This document shows positions 1 to 8,340 of a DNA stretch of 64,000 nucleotides, piece by piece. A program made the position numbers and the translations under genes. The notes beneath the pieces were generated by a model, which saw only the letters and a list, made by a program, of their open reading frames with translations, did not search any database and was not told the DNA's origin. Position 1 is the first letter of the stretch. Every line of letters begins with the position of its first letter. The DNA lies in NCBI RefSeq assembly GCF_017875645.1, contig NZ_JAGGMR010000001.1, forward strand, positions 62,001-126,000, read 5' to 3'. The stretch comes from Nocardia goodfellowii. GTDB lineage: Bacteria > Actinomycetota > Actinomycetes > Mycobacteriales > Mycobacteriaceae.

Positions 1-1
1 C

Positions 2-340
2 CTGTCCGCCGCGCCCGCGGCGCATCCCGATCCGAAACGGCGCTGGATCGCGGCCTGCACCGCAGGCGGCTGCTACCTGCTGCTCGCACTGGGTTCGGCG
101 GCGCTGGTCGCCGTAGTCGCCGCCGCACCCAAGGGCACCTTGGAAACGGTGGCGGGCCTTGCGCTGCTGGCTACCCTGGCGACCGCGCTCGCCGGTGCGC
201 TTCGCTCCGAGCAGCACCGCGAGGCGGGCATCGTCACCTTCCTGATCGCGGCCTCGGGCGTCGGATTCCTCAATATCGGCGCCGCGTTCTGGGCCCTGCT
301 CGCGGGCCTGATCGTCCGTCAGGTGCTGAAACCTCGGTGA
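2..340 (+). CDS. benE: Benzoate/H+ symporter BenE family, C-terminal fragment
   Basis: The reading frame is open from the left edge of the window and ends in TGA. It encodes the last 112 residues of a polytopic membrane protein, and the 5' end lies outside the window. A charged stretch (PDPKRR) is followed by hydrophobic segments with the ETVAGLALL and TFLIAASG patterns, and the end FWALLAGL resembles the last helices of the BenE aromatic-acid:proton symporters. That family imports benzoate across the cytoplasmic membrane. The gene converges on the nucleobase permease, with only 9 nt between the two stops. The family call rests on recalled similarity of the C-terminal helices only; substrate is inferred. 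Confidence 0.7.
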   Translation: MSAAPAAHPDPKRRWIAACTAGGCYLLLALGSAALVAVVAAAPKGTLETVAGLALLATLATALAGALRSEQHREAGIVTFLIAASGVGFLNIGAAFWALLAGLIVRQVLKPR

Positions 341-349
341 CGGCAGCGG

Positions 350-1699
350 CTATCCCGCGAGTTCCACCGCGGCGGGCGAGGTCTTGCCACGGGCGAAGGT
401 ACCGAGAGCGGTGTGGTTGAACAGCAGGTTCAGCACGAAAGCTGTTCCCGCGCCGAGCGTCACCCCGCTGGTCAGCAGGATTTGGGCGGAGGAGGGGAAC
501 TTGGCGAACATGTCCCCCGCCATCTCCGGCAGCAAACCGACGCCGACCGCCGCGGCCACGATCGTGGCGTTGATGCGATCGGAAAGGTCCGCCCGCAGCA
601 GCGTTTGGACGCCGACGACGGTGACAGTGGCGAACAGCACCAGGCCGACGCCGCCCACCACCGGCTTCGGCACCGCCGCGACGAGCGCGCCGATCCGCGG
701 CACCACGCCCAGTACGATCAGGATCACACCGCTGACGGCGGTGACATAGCGGCTGAAGACGCGGGTGGCGGCGACCGAGCCGACATTCTGGTTGAAGATC
801 GTGTCGATGAACGCGGTGAAGATGCCGCCGAGCACGCCGGACAAGCCGTCCCCGACCAGGCCGCGCGCCAAATCGCCCTTGGTGATGGGTTTTCCGGTGA
901 TCTCGCTGAGGGCGAGCATGCTGGCGGTGGATTCCGCGAACACCACGGCCATCACGATGCTCATCGCCACCACGGCGGTCACGGGGAATTCCGGCGATCC
1001 GAAATGGAACGGCTGCGGTAAACCCAGCCACGCGGTCCCGCCGATGCCGTCGGCGGTTACCAGCCCCATCGGGATGGCGATGACGATGCCGGCGACCAGC
1101 GCGATCAACACCCCGAGCTGCGACCAGACACCGCGACCGACACAGATGAATCCCACCGCGATCAGCACCACCACCGCCGCCAATCCGATATGCGAAGGCG
1201 AGGCGAAGGTCGGCGACTTCGGGTCGGTGCCGATGATGAGCCCACCGGCCACGCCGATCAGCGAGACACCGACCACGGTCAGCACGGTCCCGGTGACCAG
1301 CGGCGGAAAGAAGCGCACCACCTTCGCGAACGGATAGGCCAGCGCCACACCGACGACACCGCCGACCAGCATCGAGCCGTAGACCGCGTCCAGCCCGTAC
1401 TCCGCGGCGATCAAGATCATCGGATTCAGTCCGACGAAGGTCGCCCCGCAGATGATCGGCAGCCGCGCGCCCGCGAGCATGCCCACCCCCACACTCTGGA
1501 TGACGGTGATGATTCCGGCGACCAGCAGATCGGCGCTGATCAGCAGCGCGACGGTCGCCGAATCCAGTCCCGCGGCCGCGCCGAACACCAGCGGCACCGT
1601 GATGCAACCGGTGTACATGATCAAAACGTGCTGGATACCGAACGCCAGCTGCCGCCCGAACGGCAACCGGGTATCCACGGGATGTGCTGTCACTGCCAT
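350..1699 (-). CDS. Nucleobase:cation symporter-2 (xanthine/uracil/urate permease)
   Basis: A 449-residue, almost wholly hydrophobic protein of the NCS2 (nucleobase-ascorbate transporter) family, which takes up purines or uracil with a cation. The NCS2 signature Q-N-x-G-x(4)-T-R is present at about residues 304-313, and the conserved acidic residue of helix 8 is seen as E256 in AESTAS. Glutamine at the first signature position is usual in xanthine/urate-type members, so an oxidised purine is the more likely substrate; this is inference. A TTG two codons upstream could also start the frame, but the ATG at 1699 is preferred. It is transcribed alone: the E2 terminator lies upstream and benE converges downstream. 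Confidence 0.85.
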   Translation of the reverse strand: MAVTAHPVDTRLPFGRQLAFGIQHVLIMYTGCITVPLVFGAAAGLDSATVALLISADLLVAGIITVIQSVGVGMLAGARLPIICGATFVGLNPMILIAAEYGLDAVYGSMLVGGVVGVALAYPFAKVVRFFPPLVTGTVLTVVGVSLIGVAGGLIIGTDPKSPTFASPSHIGLAAVVVLIAVGFICVGRGVWSQLGVLIALVAGIVIAIPMGLVTADGIGGTAWLGLPQPFHFGSPEFPVTAVVAMSIVMAVVFAESTASMLALSEITGKPITKGDLARGLVGDGLSGVLGGIFTAFIDTIFNQNVGSVAATRVFSRYVTAVSGVILIVLGVVPRIGALVAAVPKPVVGGVGLVLFATVTVVGVQTLLRADLSDRINATIVAAAVGVGLLPEMAGDMFAKFPSSAQILLTSGVTLGAGTAFVLNLLFNHTALGTFARGKTSPAAVELAG

Positions 1700-1797
1700 G
1701 TACAAGAGTTATCGGCCGCGCATTACGCGCAGCGCACGCTCTGTGTTTCCCGCACGTGACATCGCCGATGGAGTGCGGACAGGTCCCACACACTGGG

Positions 1798-1838
1798 TGG
1801 ACTACCCGCACACCCTCGACGGGTGTGCGGGTAGTCCA
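1798..1838 (-). terminator. Hairpin terminator of the bkd operon
   Basis: A perfect 17-bp inverted repeat with a 7-nt loop begins directly after the TGA stop (1839-1841) of the E2 gene. There is no U-tract, which is common for actinobacterial terminators. It ends the three-gene 2-oxoacid dehydrogenase transcript before the permease promoter. Confidence 0.8.
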
Positions 1839-3296
1839 TCAGCTGCGGCTGAGCAGGGTGAGCGGATCTTCCAGCAGACTCGCGACAGTCGCGAGGAAGC
1901 GAGCGCCCAGTTCGCCGTCGACCATGCGGTGATCGAAGCTGAGCCCGAGGGTGGTGACCCACCGCACAGCCAGTTCGTCGCGGAATACCCAGGGTCGCTT
2001 GGCGATCGCGCCGAGGCAGAGAATGGCCGCCTCGCCCGGATTGACCAGCGGGACGCCGGCGTCCACGCCGAAGACGCCGACATTGCTGATGGTGAAGGTT
2101 CCGCCGCGCAGGTCGACGGGGGTGGCGTTGCCCGAGCGGGCGGTATCGGCGAGCCAGGCGAGTTCTTTCGCGAGGTCGCGCAGACTCGCCGAATCGGCGT
2201 CCTTGAGGTTGGGTACCAGCAGGCCGCGGTCGGTGGCGACGGCGATGCCCAGGTTCACGTAATGCTTGGTGATGATCTGCTGGTTCGCCTCGTCCCAGGC
2301 GGCGTTGATCGCGGGGAAGTCGGTGATCGCCACCAGGACGGCCTTGGCCACCAGCGTCAGCGGCGTCAGGGTAAGGCCGGTGAACGCCTTGGTGGTGCGC
2401 AGATGATCGAGCAATTCCATCGACGCGGTGCAGTCGATGGTGACGAACGTGCTGGCCTGCGGGATGGTGCGGGCACTGGCCACCATGGCGGCGGCGATGC
2501 GCTTGCGGACACCGCTGACCGGCGTGCGCTCCTCGCGATCCGGCGGGCGGATGAGGCCGCCGTGCTGTCGTCCGCCCGTACGCGCGTCGGCGGCCGTCGC
2601 GTCGCCGGACCCGTTGTGCCCGGGTGGTTTTCGCGGTTGCGTGACCGGGACGGCGCTGCGCACGTCCTCGACGGTGACCGCGCCGTCCGGACCGGATCCG
2701 GCGACGTACCACAGATCGATTCCGAGTTCCCTGGCCAGCTTGCGAGCGGCGGGCGTGGCGGCGGCACGTGCGCTCAGCGAGTTGGTGCGCCCGGAATCGC
2801 GTTCGGGGACAGCAGGTCCCGGCGCGGCCTGATCCGAGACTTCGGAATCGGCGGACCATTTCCCGTAAATCGGCTGCTCGTCCGCAGTCTGGGCATCGGG
2901 TGCCGAAACAGACTCGGACGCAGTGACTTCCACGGAATCTTCGGCCGGAGCGCGCTTGCGCCTGCGCGAAACCGCTTCCGCCTCGGGCCCGTATCCGACC
3001 AGTACCGAGGTGCGCCCACTCGCGCCGCCCTCGGCGGGAGCCTCCTGATCCCCGCGCACGCGAATGAGCGGGGCGCCGACCTCGACGGTGTCTCCCGGCT
3101 CGGCCAGCAGCTCGACGACCACGCCCGCGAACGGGGACGGCAGCGCCACCACCGCCTTGGCGGTCTCCACCTCGGCGATGGTCTGATTCAGCTGCACGGT
3201 GTCGCCGACCGCTACCGCCCAGGACTGCAATTCGGCGTCGGTGAGGCCCTCGCCGAGGTCCGGTAGCCGGAATTCCAGGACGTGGTCTTCGGGCAC
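1839..3296 (-). CDS. bkdC: Branched-chain 2-oxoacid dehydrogenase E2 (dihydrolipoamide acyltransferase)
   Basis: Transfers the acyl group from E1 to CoA in the branched-chain 2-oxoacid dehydrogenase complex. Order of parts: lipoyl domain (residues 1-80, lipoylated Lys47 in VETAKA), a long Ala/Pro/charged linker, a peripheral-subunit-binding domain (about 170-215) and the acyltransferase domain, with catalytic H456 and D460 in the DHRMVDG motif near the C-terminus. The 485-residue length fits a single-lipoyl E2. Two GTG starts are possible; 3296 is chosen because AGAGG lies 8 nt upstream, whereas 3305 would have no usable ribosome-binding site. It is the last gene of the E1alpha-E1beta-E2 operon, and no E3 gene is nearby. 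Confidence 0.9.
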   Translation of the reverse strand: MPEDHVLEFRLPDLGEGLTDAELQSWAVAVGDTVQLNQTIAEVETAKAVVALPSPFAGVVVELLAEPGDTVEVGAPLIRVRGDQEAPAEGGASGRTSVLVGYGPEAEAVSRRRKRAPAEDSVEVTASESVSAPDAQTADEQPIYGKWSADSEVSDQAAPGPAVPERDSGRTNSLSARAAATPAARKLARELGIDLWYVAGSGPDGAVTVEDVRSAVPVTQPRKPPGHNGSGDATAADARTGGRQHGGLIRPPDREERTPVSGVRKRIAAAMVASARTIPQASTFVTIDCTASMELLDHLRTTKAFTGLTLTPLTLVAKAVLVAITDFPAINAAWDEANQQIITKHYVNLGIAVATDRGLLVPNLKDADSASLRDLAKELAWLADTARSGNATPVDLRGGTFTISNVGVFGVDAGVPLVNPGEAAILCLGAIAKRPWVFRDELAVRWVTTLGLSFDHRMVDGELGARFLATVASLLEDPLTLLSRS

Positions 3297-3308
3297 GGGT
3301 GACACCTC

Positions 3309-4283
3309 TCAGGCAGCGAGCGATCGATCGACCGCGGCGAGGATGCGGTCGGGGTCGGGCAGGTGGTGTTTTTCGAGCTTAGCCGGGGGGTAGGGGATAT
3401 CGAACCCGCCGACACGCAGCACCGGGGCTTCCAGGTAATAGAAGCAGCGCTCGGTGATCCGGGCCGCGATCTCCGCGCCCAGACCGCCGAAGACCGGAGC
3501 CTCGTGCACCACGATGAGCCGGCCGGTCTTGGTGACGGACTGCTCGATGGTGTCGAAGTCGATCGGCGAAAGACTGCGCAGATCGATCACTTCCAGCGAA
3601 TGCCCTTCCGCCGCGGCGATCTTCGCGGCGGTGAGCGCGGTGGCGACGGTGCCGCCGTAGGCGACGATGGTGGCGTCCCCGCCCACCGCGCAGACGCGCG
3701 CGCGGTCCAGCGGTAGTTCCGGCGCGGCGTGGAAATCGACGTCGGCCTTGTCCCAGTAGCGGCGCTTCGGCTCGAAGAAGATCACCGGGTCGTCGAGCGC
3801 GATCGCTTGGCGGACAAGGTGATACGCGTCGGCCGGATTGCTCGGGGCGACCACCCGCAGCCCGGCGGTATGCGCGAAATACGCTTCGGGTGATTCGGAA
3901 TGATGTTCCACCGAACCGATGCCGCCGCCGAACGGAATCCGAATGGTCAAGGGGGCCTTGACCTTTCCCTGCGTCCGGTAGTGGATCTTGGCGACCTGGG
4001 AGACGATCTGATCGAACGCCGGGTAGACGAACCCGTCGAACTGGATTTCACACACCGGCCGATACCCGCGCAGCGCCATCCCGAACGCGGTGCCGATGAT
4101 GCCGGATTCGGCCAGCGGCGTATCCACCACCCGGTTGTTGCCGAAATCCTTCTGCAGCGTGTCGGTCACCCGGAAGACCCCGCCGAGGCGGCCGATGTCC
4201 TCACCCATGAGCAGGACCTTGGGGTCGTCCTCCAGGGCTTTGCGCAGACCGGCGTTGAGCGCGGCGGCAAAGGTGGTGATCAT
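3309..4283 (-). CDS. bkdB: 2-oxoacid dehydrogenase E1 component, beta subunit
   Basis: This 324-residue protein is the beta chain of the thiamine-diphosphate E1 heterotetramer, which decarboxylates branched-chain 2-oxoacids. The N-terminus has the conserved MGEDIG segment, followed by the pyrimidine-binding domain. The sequence then runs through RIPFGGGIGSVEHHSES and a C-terminal transketolase-like domain (IVAYGG, DLRSLSPID). The ATG overlaps the E1 alpha stop by 4 nt (ATGA), so translation is probably coupled, and a GGAG lies about 8 nt upstream. Branched-chain rather than pyruvate specificity is inferred from the gene order, which matches mycobacterial bkdABC, and from the divergent Lrp-family regulator. 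Confidence 0.9.
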   Translation of the reverse strand: MITTFAAALNAGLRKALEDDPKVLLMGEDIGRLGGVFRVTDTLQKDFGNNRVVDTPLAESGIIGTAFGMALRGYRPVCEIQFDGFVYPAFDQIVSQVAKIHYRTQGKVKAPLTIRIPFGGGIGSVEHHSESPEAYFAHTAGLRVVAPSNPADAYHLVRQAIALDDPVIFFEPKRRYWDKADVDFHAAPELPLDRARVCAVGGDATIVAYGGTVATALTAAKIAAAEGHSLEVIDLRSLSPIDFDTIEQSVTKTGRLIVVHEAPVFGGLGAEIAARITERCFYYLEAPVLRVGGFDIPYPPAKLEKHHLPDPDRILAAVDRSLAA

Positions 4284-5389
4284 GCGCGAACTCCTTCTTG
4301 CGCGGGCATTTCACCGGGGTCGCCGGTGAGATACTCGAGGTACTCCCGCCGCTGCTGGGTGATGAGCGGATGCGGGGTGGAATAAACGTGGTCGAACAGC
4401 TCCGCCGGCTCGGGATCGGGCATTTCGATGGTGGCGCTGCGAAGCTGGTGCGCGACACGGTCGGCCTCGGCGGCGACTTCGCGCTCGAAATCTTTGTCGT
4501 ACAGGTCTTCTCGCTCGAGTAGGCGGCGCAGTCGGTCGATCGGGTCGCGCCGCTTCCACTCTTCGGTCTCGGCGGCCGCGCGGTAGCGGCTCGGATCGTC
4601 GGCGGTGGTGTGCGGGCCCATCCGATAGGTCATCGCCTCGATGAACGACGGGCCGCCGCCGGAACGCGCCCGCTGGATCGCCTGCCGGGTCACCGCCAGC
4701 ACCGCGAGCACATCATTGCCGTCGACCTGGGTGCCGGGAATGCCGTAACCGTAGGCGCGGCGCACGATCGGGGTCGCGCTCTGCACCCGGACCGGAGCGC
4801 TGATCGCCCAGCCGTTGTTCTGGCAGAAGAACACCACCGGCGCGCTCCAGCTGGACGCGAACCCCAGCGCCTCGGCGATATCACCCTGGCTGGTGGCGCC
4901 GTCGCCGAAGTAGGCGATGGTCGCGATCTCGGCGCCGTCGAGGTGGGCGGCGTAGGCGTATCCGGTGGCGTGCAGGCCCTGCGCGCCGACGACGATGTTC
5001 GGATTGGTCATCCGCGCGACGTCCGGGTCCCAGCAGTAGTGGGCGACGCCGCGCCACAACCGGGTGAGCTCGCGCGGCTGGACGCCACGGCAGTAGGCGA
5101 CGGCGGCTTCGCGATAGCTGCAGAACACGTAGTCGTCGGGGCGCAGCGCGCGGGCGGAGCCGACCTGGGCGGCCTCCTGGCCGAACAGCGGGGGCCATAA
5201 ACCTAGTTGACCCTGTCGTTGCAGCGCGGTTGCCTCGGTATCGATCCGGCGGGTGACCACCAGGTCCTGATACAGCGCGCGCAGCTGCTCCGGGCCGACG
5301 TCGGCGACCAGGGCGGCATGCTCCCGGTCGAAGACGCGGCGACCGTCGGGCTGAATCAACTGGACCGGGTATGCGAGCTTTTCTGGCAT
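4280..5389 (-). CDS. bkdA: 2-oxoacid dehydrogenase E1 component, alpha subunit
   Basis: First gene of the operon, 369 residues. It carries the thiamine-diphosphate motif GDG...NN (GDGATSQGD through CQNNG, near residues 160-190) and the phosphorylation-loop region YRMGPHTTADDPSRYR typical of E1 alpha chains. With the beta subunit it decarboxylates 2-oxoacids from Val, Leu and Ile and reductively acylates the E2 lipoyl group. An excellent GGAGG site stands 8-9 nt before the ATG. The 143-bp region shared with the divergent Lrp-type gene holds three copies of a 7-bp motif and is the likely control region. Pyruvate dehydrogenase-type activity cannot be excluded from sequence alone. Confidence 0.9.
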   Translation of the reverse strand: MPEKLAYPVQLIQPDGRRVFDREHAALVADVGPEQLRALYQDLVVTRRIDTEATALQRQGQLGLWPPLFGQEAAQVGSARALRPDDYVFCSYREAAVAYCRGVQPRELTRLWRGVAHYCWDPDVARMTNPNIVVGAQGLHATGYAYAAHLDGAEIATIAYFGDGATSQGDIAEALGFASSWSAPVVFFCQNNGWAISAPVRVQSATPIVRRAYGYGIPGTQVDGNDVLAVLAVTRQAIQRARSGGGPSFIEAMTYRMGPHTTADDPSRYRAAAETEEWKRRDPIDRLRRLLEREDLYDKDFEREVAAEADRVAHQLRSATIEMPDPEPAELFDHVYSTPHPLITQQRREYLEYLTGDPGEMPAQEGVRA

Positions 5390-5459
5390 AGAGATCGCCT
5401 CCTACCAACTGGCCTCGAGCGCGGTGTGCTCTTTCTCACAGCATGCCTTACCGGGCGAA

Positions 5460-5531
5460 CTGCGCAAGCGGTCTGTTTTGCCCTGCGCAGAATGCTCAAA
5501 AGTTCGACGCGGGCGAATGTCATACTGCGCA
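5460..5531. promoter_or_regulatory. Three CTGCGCA boxes between bkdA and the Lrp-type gene
   Basis: The 7-mer CTGCGCA, with the palindromic core TGCGCA, occurs at 5460-5466, 5483-5489 and 5525-5531. The last copy abuts the start codon of the regulator at 5533. Spacings are 23 and 42 bp, about two and four helical turns, as often seen for Lrp/AsnC oligomers. Binding by the adjacent regulator is inferred. Confidence 0.45.
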
Positions 5532-5532
5532 T

Positions 5533-6042
5533 ATGTCCACCAGAGAACCCGCCGACCCGACCTTGGACGCCACCGACGCGCGGCTCTTGCTCGAACTGGT
5601 CGCCAACCCGCGCGCGACCGGGGTGGAGCTCGCGACCCGGCTAGGGCTGTCCCGCAATACCGTCCAGGCGCGACTGGCGCGCTGGGAGGCCAGCGGTGTG
5701 CTCGGCAGCTTCGAACGACGGGTTCGCCCGCGCGCACTCGGCTACCCGCTGTCGGCCTTCGTCGCGGTGGTCGTCGATCAGCATCAGCTGGACGCGGTGG
5801 TGGAGGCGCTGGCCGAGGTCCCGGAAGTGACCGAAGTGTGCGGCATGACCGGCCTGACCGATCTCACCGTGCGGGTGGTCGCCCGCGACGCCGACGATCT
5901 CTACCGGATCGCCGGGCAGATCCTCAAGATTCCCGGTGTGGAACGCACCAATATGGCGCTGGTGATGCGGGAGCTGGTGGGTCCGCGGACCGCACCGCTG
6001 CTCGACCGGCTGGCCGACGGCGGGAACCGCGAGAACCTTTGA
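5533..6042 (+). CDS. Lrp/AsnC-family regulator, probable BkdR
   Basis: A 169-residue Lrp/AsnC protein. The N-terminal winged HTH (about residues 10-60) contains TGVELATRLGLSRNTVQARL, and the C-terminal RAM ligand-binding domain ends in the usual ALVMREL strand. It is divergent from the bkdABC operon. Lrp-type regulators beside bkd genes control branched-chain amino-acid catabolism in several bacteria, so a BkdR role is likely but inferred. The frame is open upstream to an ATG at 5443, but the ATG at 5533 gives the normal family length and is preferred. The start is nearly joined to the third CTGCGCA box, which suggests autoregulation. Confidence 0.85.
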   Translation: MSTREPADPTLDATDARLLLELVANPRATGVELATRLGLSRNTVQARLARWEASGVLGSFERRVRPRALGYPLSAFVAVVVDQHQLDAVVEALAEVPEVTEVCGMTGLTDLTVRVVARDADDLYRIAGQILKIPGVERTNMALVMRELVGPRTAPLLDRLADGGNRENL

Positions 6043-6065
6043 GCACGCGGCGTTAGGGTGCGCAG

Positions 6066-6869
6066 GTGGAGATTTCGGGCAAGATCGCAATAGTTACGGG
6101 TGCCGGCGCGGGAATCGGGGCGGCACTGGCGCACCGGCTCGCCGACGGCGGGGCGCGGGTGGTCGTCGCCGATCTGGACGCCGCCGGTGCGGCACGGGTC
6201 GCCGAATCGATCGGAGCCAACGCCATCGCCGTCGGTGGTGATGTGACCGACGAGAAGGTGATTCAAGGTTTGATCGATCGTGCCGAATCCGAATTCGGCC
6301 CGGTCGACCTGTATTTCGCGAACGCGGGCATCGGCGGCGGGGCCGGATTGGACAGCACCGACGAACAATGGTCGGCCGCACTGGAAGTCAACGTGCTCGC
6401 CCATGTCCGCGCCGCTCGGCTGCTCACTCCCGGCTGGCTGGAGCGCGGCAGCGGCTACTTCGTCTCGACCGCGTCCGCCGCGGGCCTGCTGACCCAAATC
6501 GGTTCCGCCCCATACTCGGTCACCAAACACGCGGCGGTCGGCTTCGCGGAATGGCTCTCGGTCACCTACGGAGACAAGGGTATTCGCGTCAGCTGCGTCT
6601 GCCCGATGGGCGTGGACACCCGGCTGCTGCACGGCGATCTAATCCCCGACAATCCCGAAGCCGCGGCACTGGCCGTCAAAGCCGTGAAAACCGCTGGGGC
6701 CGTGCTCACTCCGGAACAGGTCGCGGACGTCGTGATCGCCGGTGTGGCGGCGGAGACCTTCCTCATCCTTCCGCACCCGGAAGTCCTGAAGATGTACCGC
6801 CACAAGGGTTCCGACTACGACCGCTGGCTCGATGGCATGCGCCGCTTCCAGACGATGCTGCGGAGCTAG
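6066..6869 (+). CDS. SDR-family NAD(P)-dependent oxidoreductase
   Basis: A 267-residue classical short-chain dehydrogenase with cofactor motif TGAGAGIG (residues 11-18), the structural NAG motif (ANAG, 85-88), a catalytic serine near 136-138, and Y150/K154 in YSVTK. The cofactor is probably NAD(H) because an Asp (VVADLD) ends strand 2, which is usual for NAD-preferring enzymes. The start is GTG with no clear ribosome-binding site. It follows the Lrp-type gene by 23 nt and may be cotranscribed. The stop overlaps the thioesterase stop on the other strand by 4 nt. The substrate cannot be told from sequence. Confidence 0.85.
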   Translation: MEISGKIAIVTGAGAGIGAALAHRLADGGARVVVADLDAAGAARVAESIGANAIAVGGDVTDEKVIQGLIDRAESEFGPVDLYFANAGIGGGAGLDSTDEQWSAALEVNVLAHVRAARLLTPGWLERGSGYFVSTASAAGLLTQIGSAPYSVTKHAAVGFAEWLSVTYGDKGIRVSCVCPMGVDTRLLHGDLIPDNPEAAALAVKAVKTAGAVLTPEQVADVVIAGVAAETFLILPHPEVLKMYRHKGSDYDRWLDGMRRFQTMLRS

Positions 6870-7297
6870 CCCTCGTCCTCGACGACCAGGGTGGCCGCGG
6901 CCGTGCGGATGATCTCGGGGATCTCGATCGGCTTGCGGGTCTCGGAGTCCACGTAGACGTGCACGAAGCTGCCGGTGGCGGCGAGCTCCAGGGTGTCGTC
7001 CGCGTCGCGGAAGATGGCCAGGTCATAGGTGATGCTGGAGCGGCCGAGCCGGGAGATACGCAGGCCGACCCGCAGCTGATCCGGGAAACTGATGGAGCCC
7101 AGGTACTGGCAGGAGGTCTGGGCGACCACCCCGAGGGCGGGCAGGTCGCGAATATCGGTGCCGGTGGCGTGCATCAGCCACGCGTTGACCGCGGTGTCGA
7201 AGTACGAGTAGTACGTCACGTTGTTGACGTGGCCGTAGTGGTCGTTGTCGGCCCACCGCGTCGGCATCGGCCACAGGACCGGATACTGCTTGTTCAC
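6866..7297 (-). CDS. Hotdog-fold acyl-CoA thioesterase (4-hydroxybenzoyl-CoA thioesterase type)
   Basis: A 143-residue single-hotdog protein. The motif RWADNDHYGHVNN near the N-terminus holds the conserved Asp-x(3)-His-x-Asn pattern of 4HBT/YbgC thioesterases. The GTG at 7297 is chosen because it overlaps the AraC stop in the sequence GTGA and gives the normal family length; the longer open frame upstream lies entirely within the AraC gene. Translation is probably coupled to the regulator. It hydrolyses an acyl-CoA of unknown chain; the neighbours do not identify it. Confidence 0.85.
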   Translation of the reverse strand: MNKQYPVLWPMPTRWADNDHYGHVNNVTYYSYFDTAVNAWLMHATGTDIRDLPALGVVAQTSCQYLGSISFPDQLRVGLRISRLGRSSITYDLAIFRDADDTLELAATGSFVHVYVDSETRKPIEIPEIIRTAAATLVVEDEG

Positions 7298-8268
7298 CCG
7301 GCCGACGATAGCTGAGCGGTCGTCGTGCCCAACCGGTGGTCGCGCGGACTCACCCCGAAGTGCCGTTTGAACGCCGCGCTGAGGGCGAACGCACTGCCGT
7401 AACCCACTTTGCCCGCGATGGATTCGATGGTCGCGTCGGTTTCCTGGAGCAGGTCGGCGGCCAGCGCCAGCCGCCATTCGGTGAGGAACGACATCGGCGG
7501 CTCGCCGACCAGGTCGGTGAAGCGGCGGGCCAGCGCGGCGCGGGACACCCCGACCGCCTCGGCCAGGCCGGCGACGGTCCAGCCGTGCGCCGGATTGTGT
7601 TGCAGCAGTCGCAGCGCCTTGCCCACCAGCGGATCGCCGTAGGCGTGGTACCAGGCGGGCGCGTCGTTGCGGGCGAACCAGGCGCGCAACGCGGCGATCA
7701 GAACCAAGTCCAACAGGCGGTCCAGCACCGCGCTCTGGGCGGGTTCGTCCTTGGTGGCTTCGTCGGCGAGCAGTGCCACCAGGCGGGGGTCGCAGTCACC
7801 GTGCGGCAGCACGATGATCGGCGGCAGGGCGCGCAGCAACCGCTGACTGGCCGCGCCCGCGGACTCATAGGTGCCGGTGACCAGCACGGTAGCGCCGTCC
7901 GGGTCGGTCCCCCACTGCCGGGTACCGAGACTCAATGTCTCGCAGAGGATTTCACCGTCCGGCGTTTTGGTGACCTGGCCGGGGTGAATGATGATCTGCG
8001 GTTCGGTGCCCGGATCGTCGGCGACCGTATACGGTTGCGGCCCACGGAAAATCGCGACGTCACCGGCGGTGAGCTGACGCGGACTCGGTGCGGCGCCGGT
8101 CTTGTCCGGCACGATCCAGGCGGTACCGCGGATCATCGACACCACCGTGAGCGGAGCCTCGTCTTGAATGCGCAGCGACCACGGCGGGTCCAGCAGCGAG
8201 CACATGACGAACGCACCCCGGGCGCGTGGCCCTTCGAGCAGGCTGGCTAACGCATCCACACCGTCCAC
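7294..8268 (-). CDS. AraC-family transcriptional regulator with cupin-type sensor domain
   Basis: About 324 residues. The N-terminal half is a cupin-like effector domain (AraC-binding-like, Cupin_6 type), and the C-terminal 100 residues are a double HTH: AGLAEAVGVSRAALARRFTDLVG, then ESIAGKVGYGSAFALSAAFKRHFGVSPRDHR. Candidate GTG starts are at 8268 and 8259. The gene is divergent from the NmrA-like gene with about 72 bp between. AraC regulators with this domain order frequently control the adjacent divergent oxidoreductase, so regulation of the NmrA-like gene is inferred. Its stop overlaps the thioesterase start. Confidence 0.85.
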   Translation of the reverse strand: MDGVDALASLLEGPRARGAFVMCSLLDPPWSLRIQDEAPLTVVSMIRGTAWIVPDKTGAAPSPRQLTAGDVAIFRGPQPYTVADDPGTEPQIIIHPGQVTKTPDGEILCETLSLGTRQWGTDPDGATVLVTGTYESAGAASQRLLRALPPIIVLPHGDCDPRLVALLADEATKDEPAQSAVLDRLLDLVLIAALRAWFARNDAPAWYHAYGDPLVGKALRLLQHNPAHGWTVAGLAEAVGVSRAALARRFTDLVGEPPMSFLTEWRLALAADLLQETDATIESIAGKVGYGSAFALSAAFKRHFGVSPRDHRLGTTTAQLSSAG

Positions 8269-8340
8269 CTTAGACGCACGCGCATGATCATGAGCGGTTG
8301 AACTATGTAGAGTCTCGGCCCGCGCCGATGTACTGAGGAC

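Noticed and set aside
1798..1838. Perfect 17-bp inverted repeat considered as a transposon end or recombination site
   Set aside because: It begins right after a stop codon at the end of an operon, has a short loop and has no second copy in the window; a terminator explains it.
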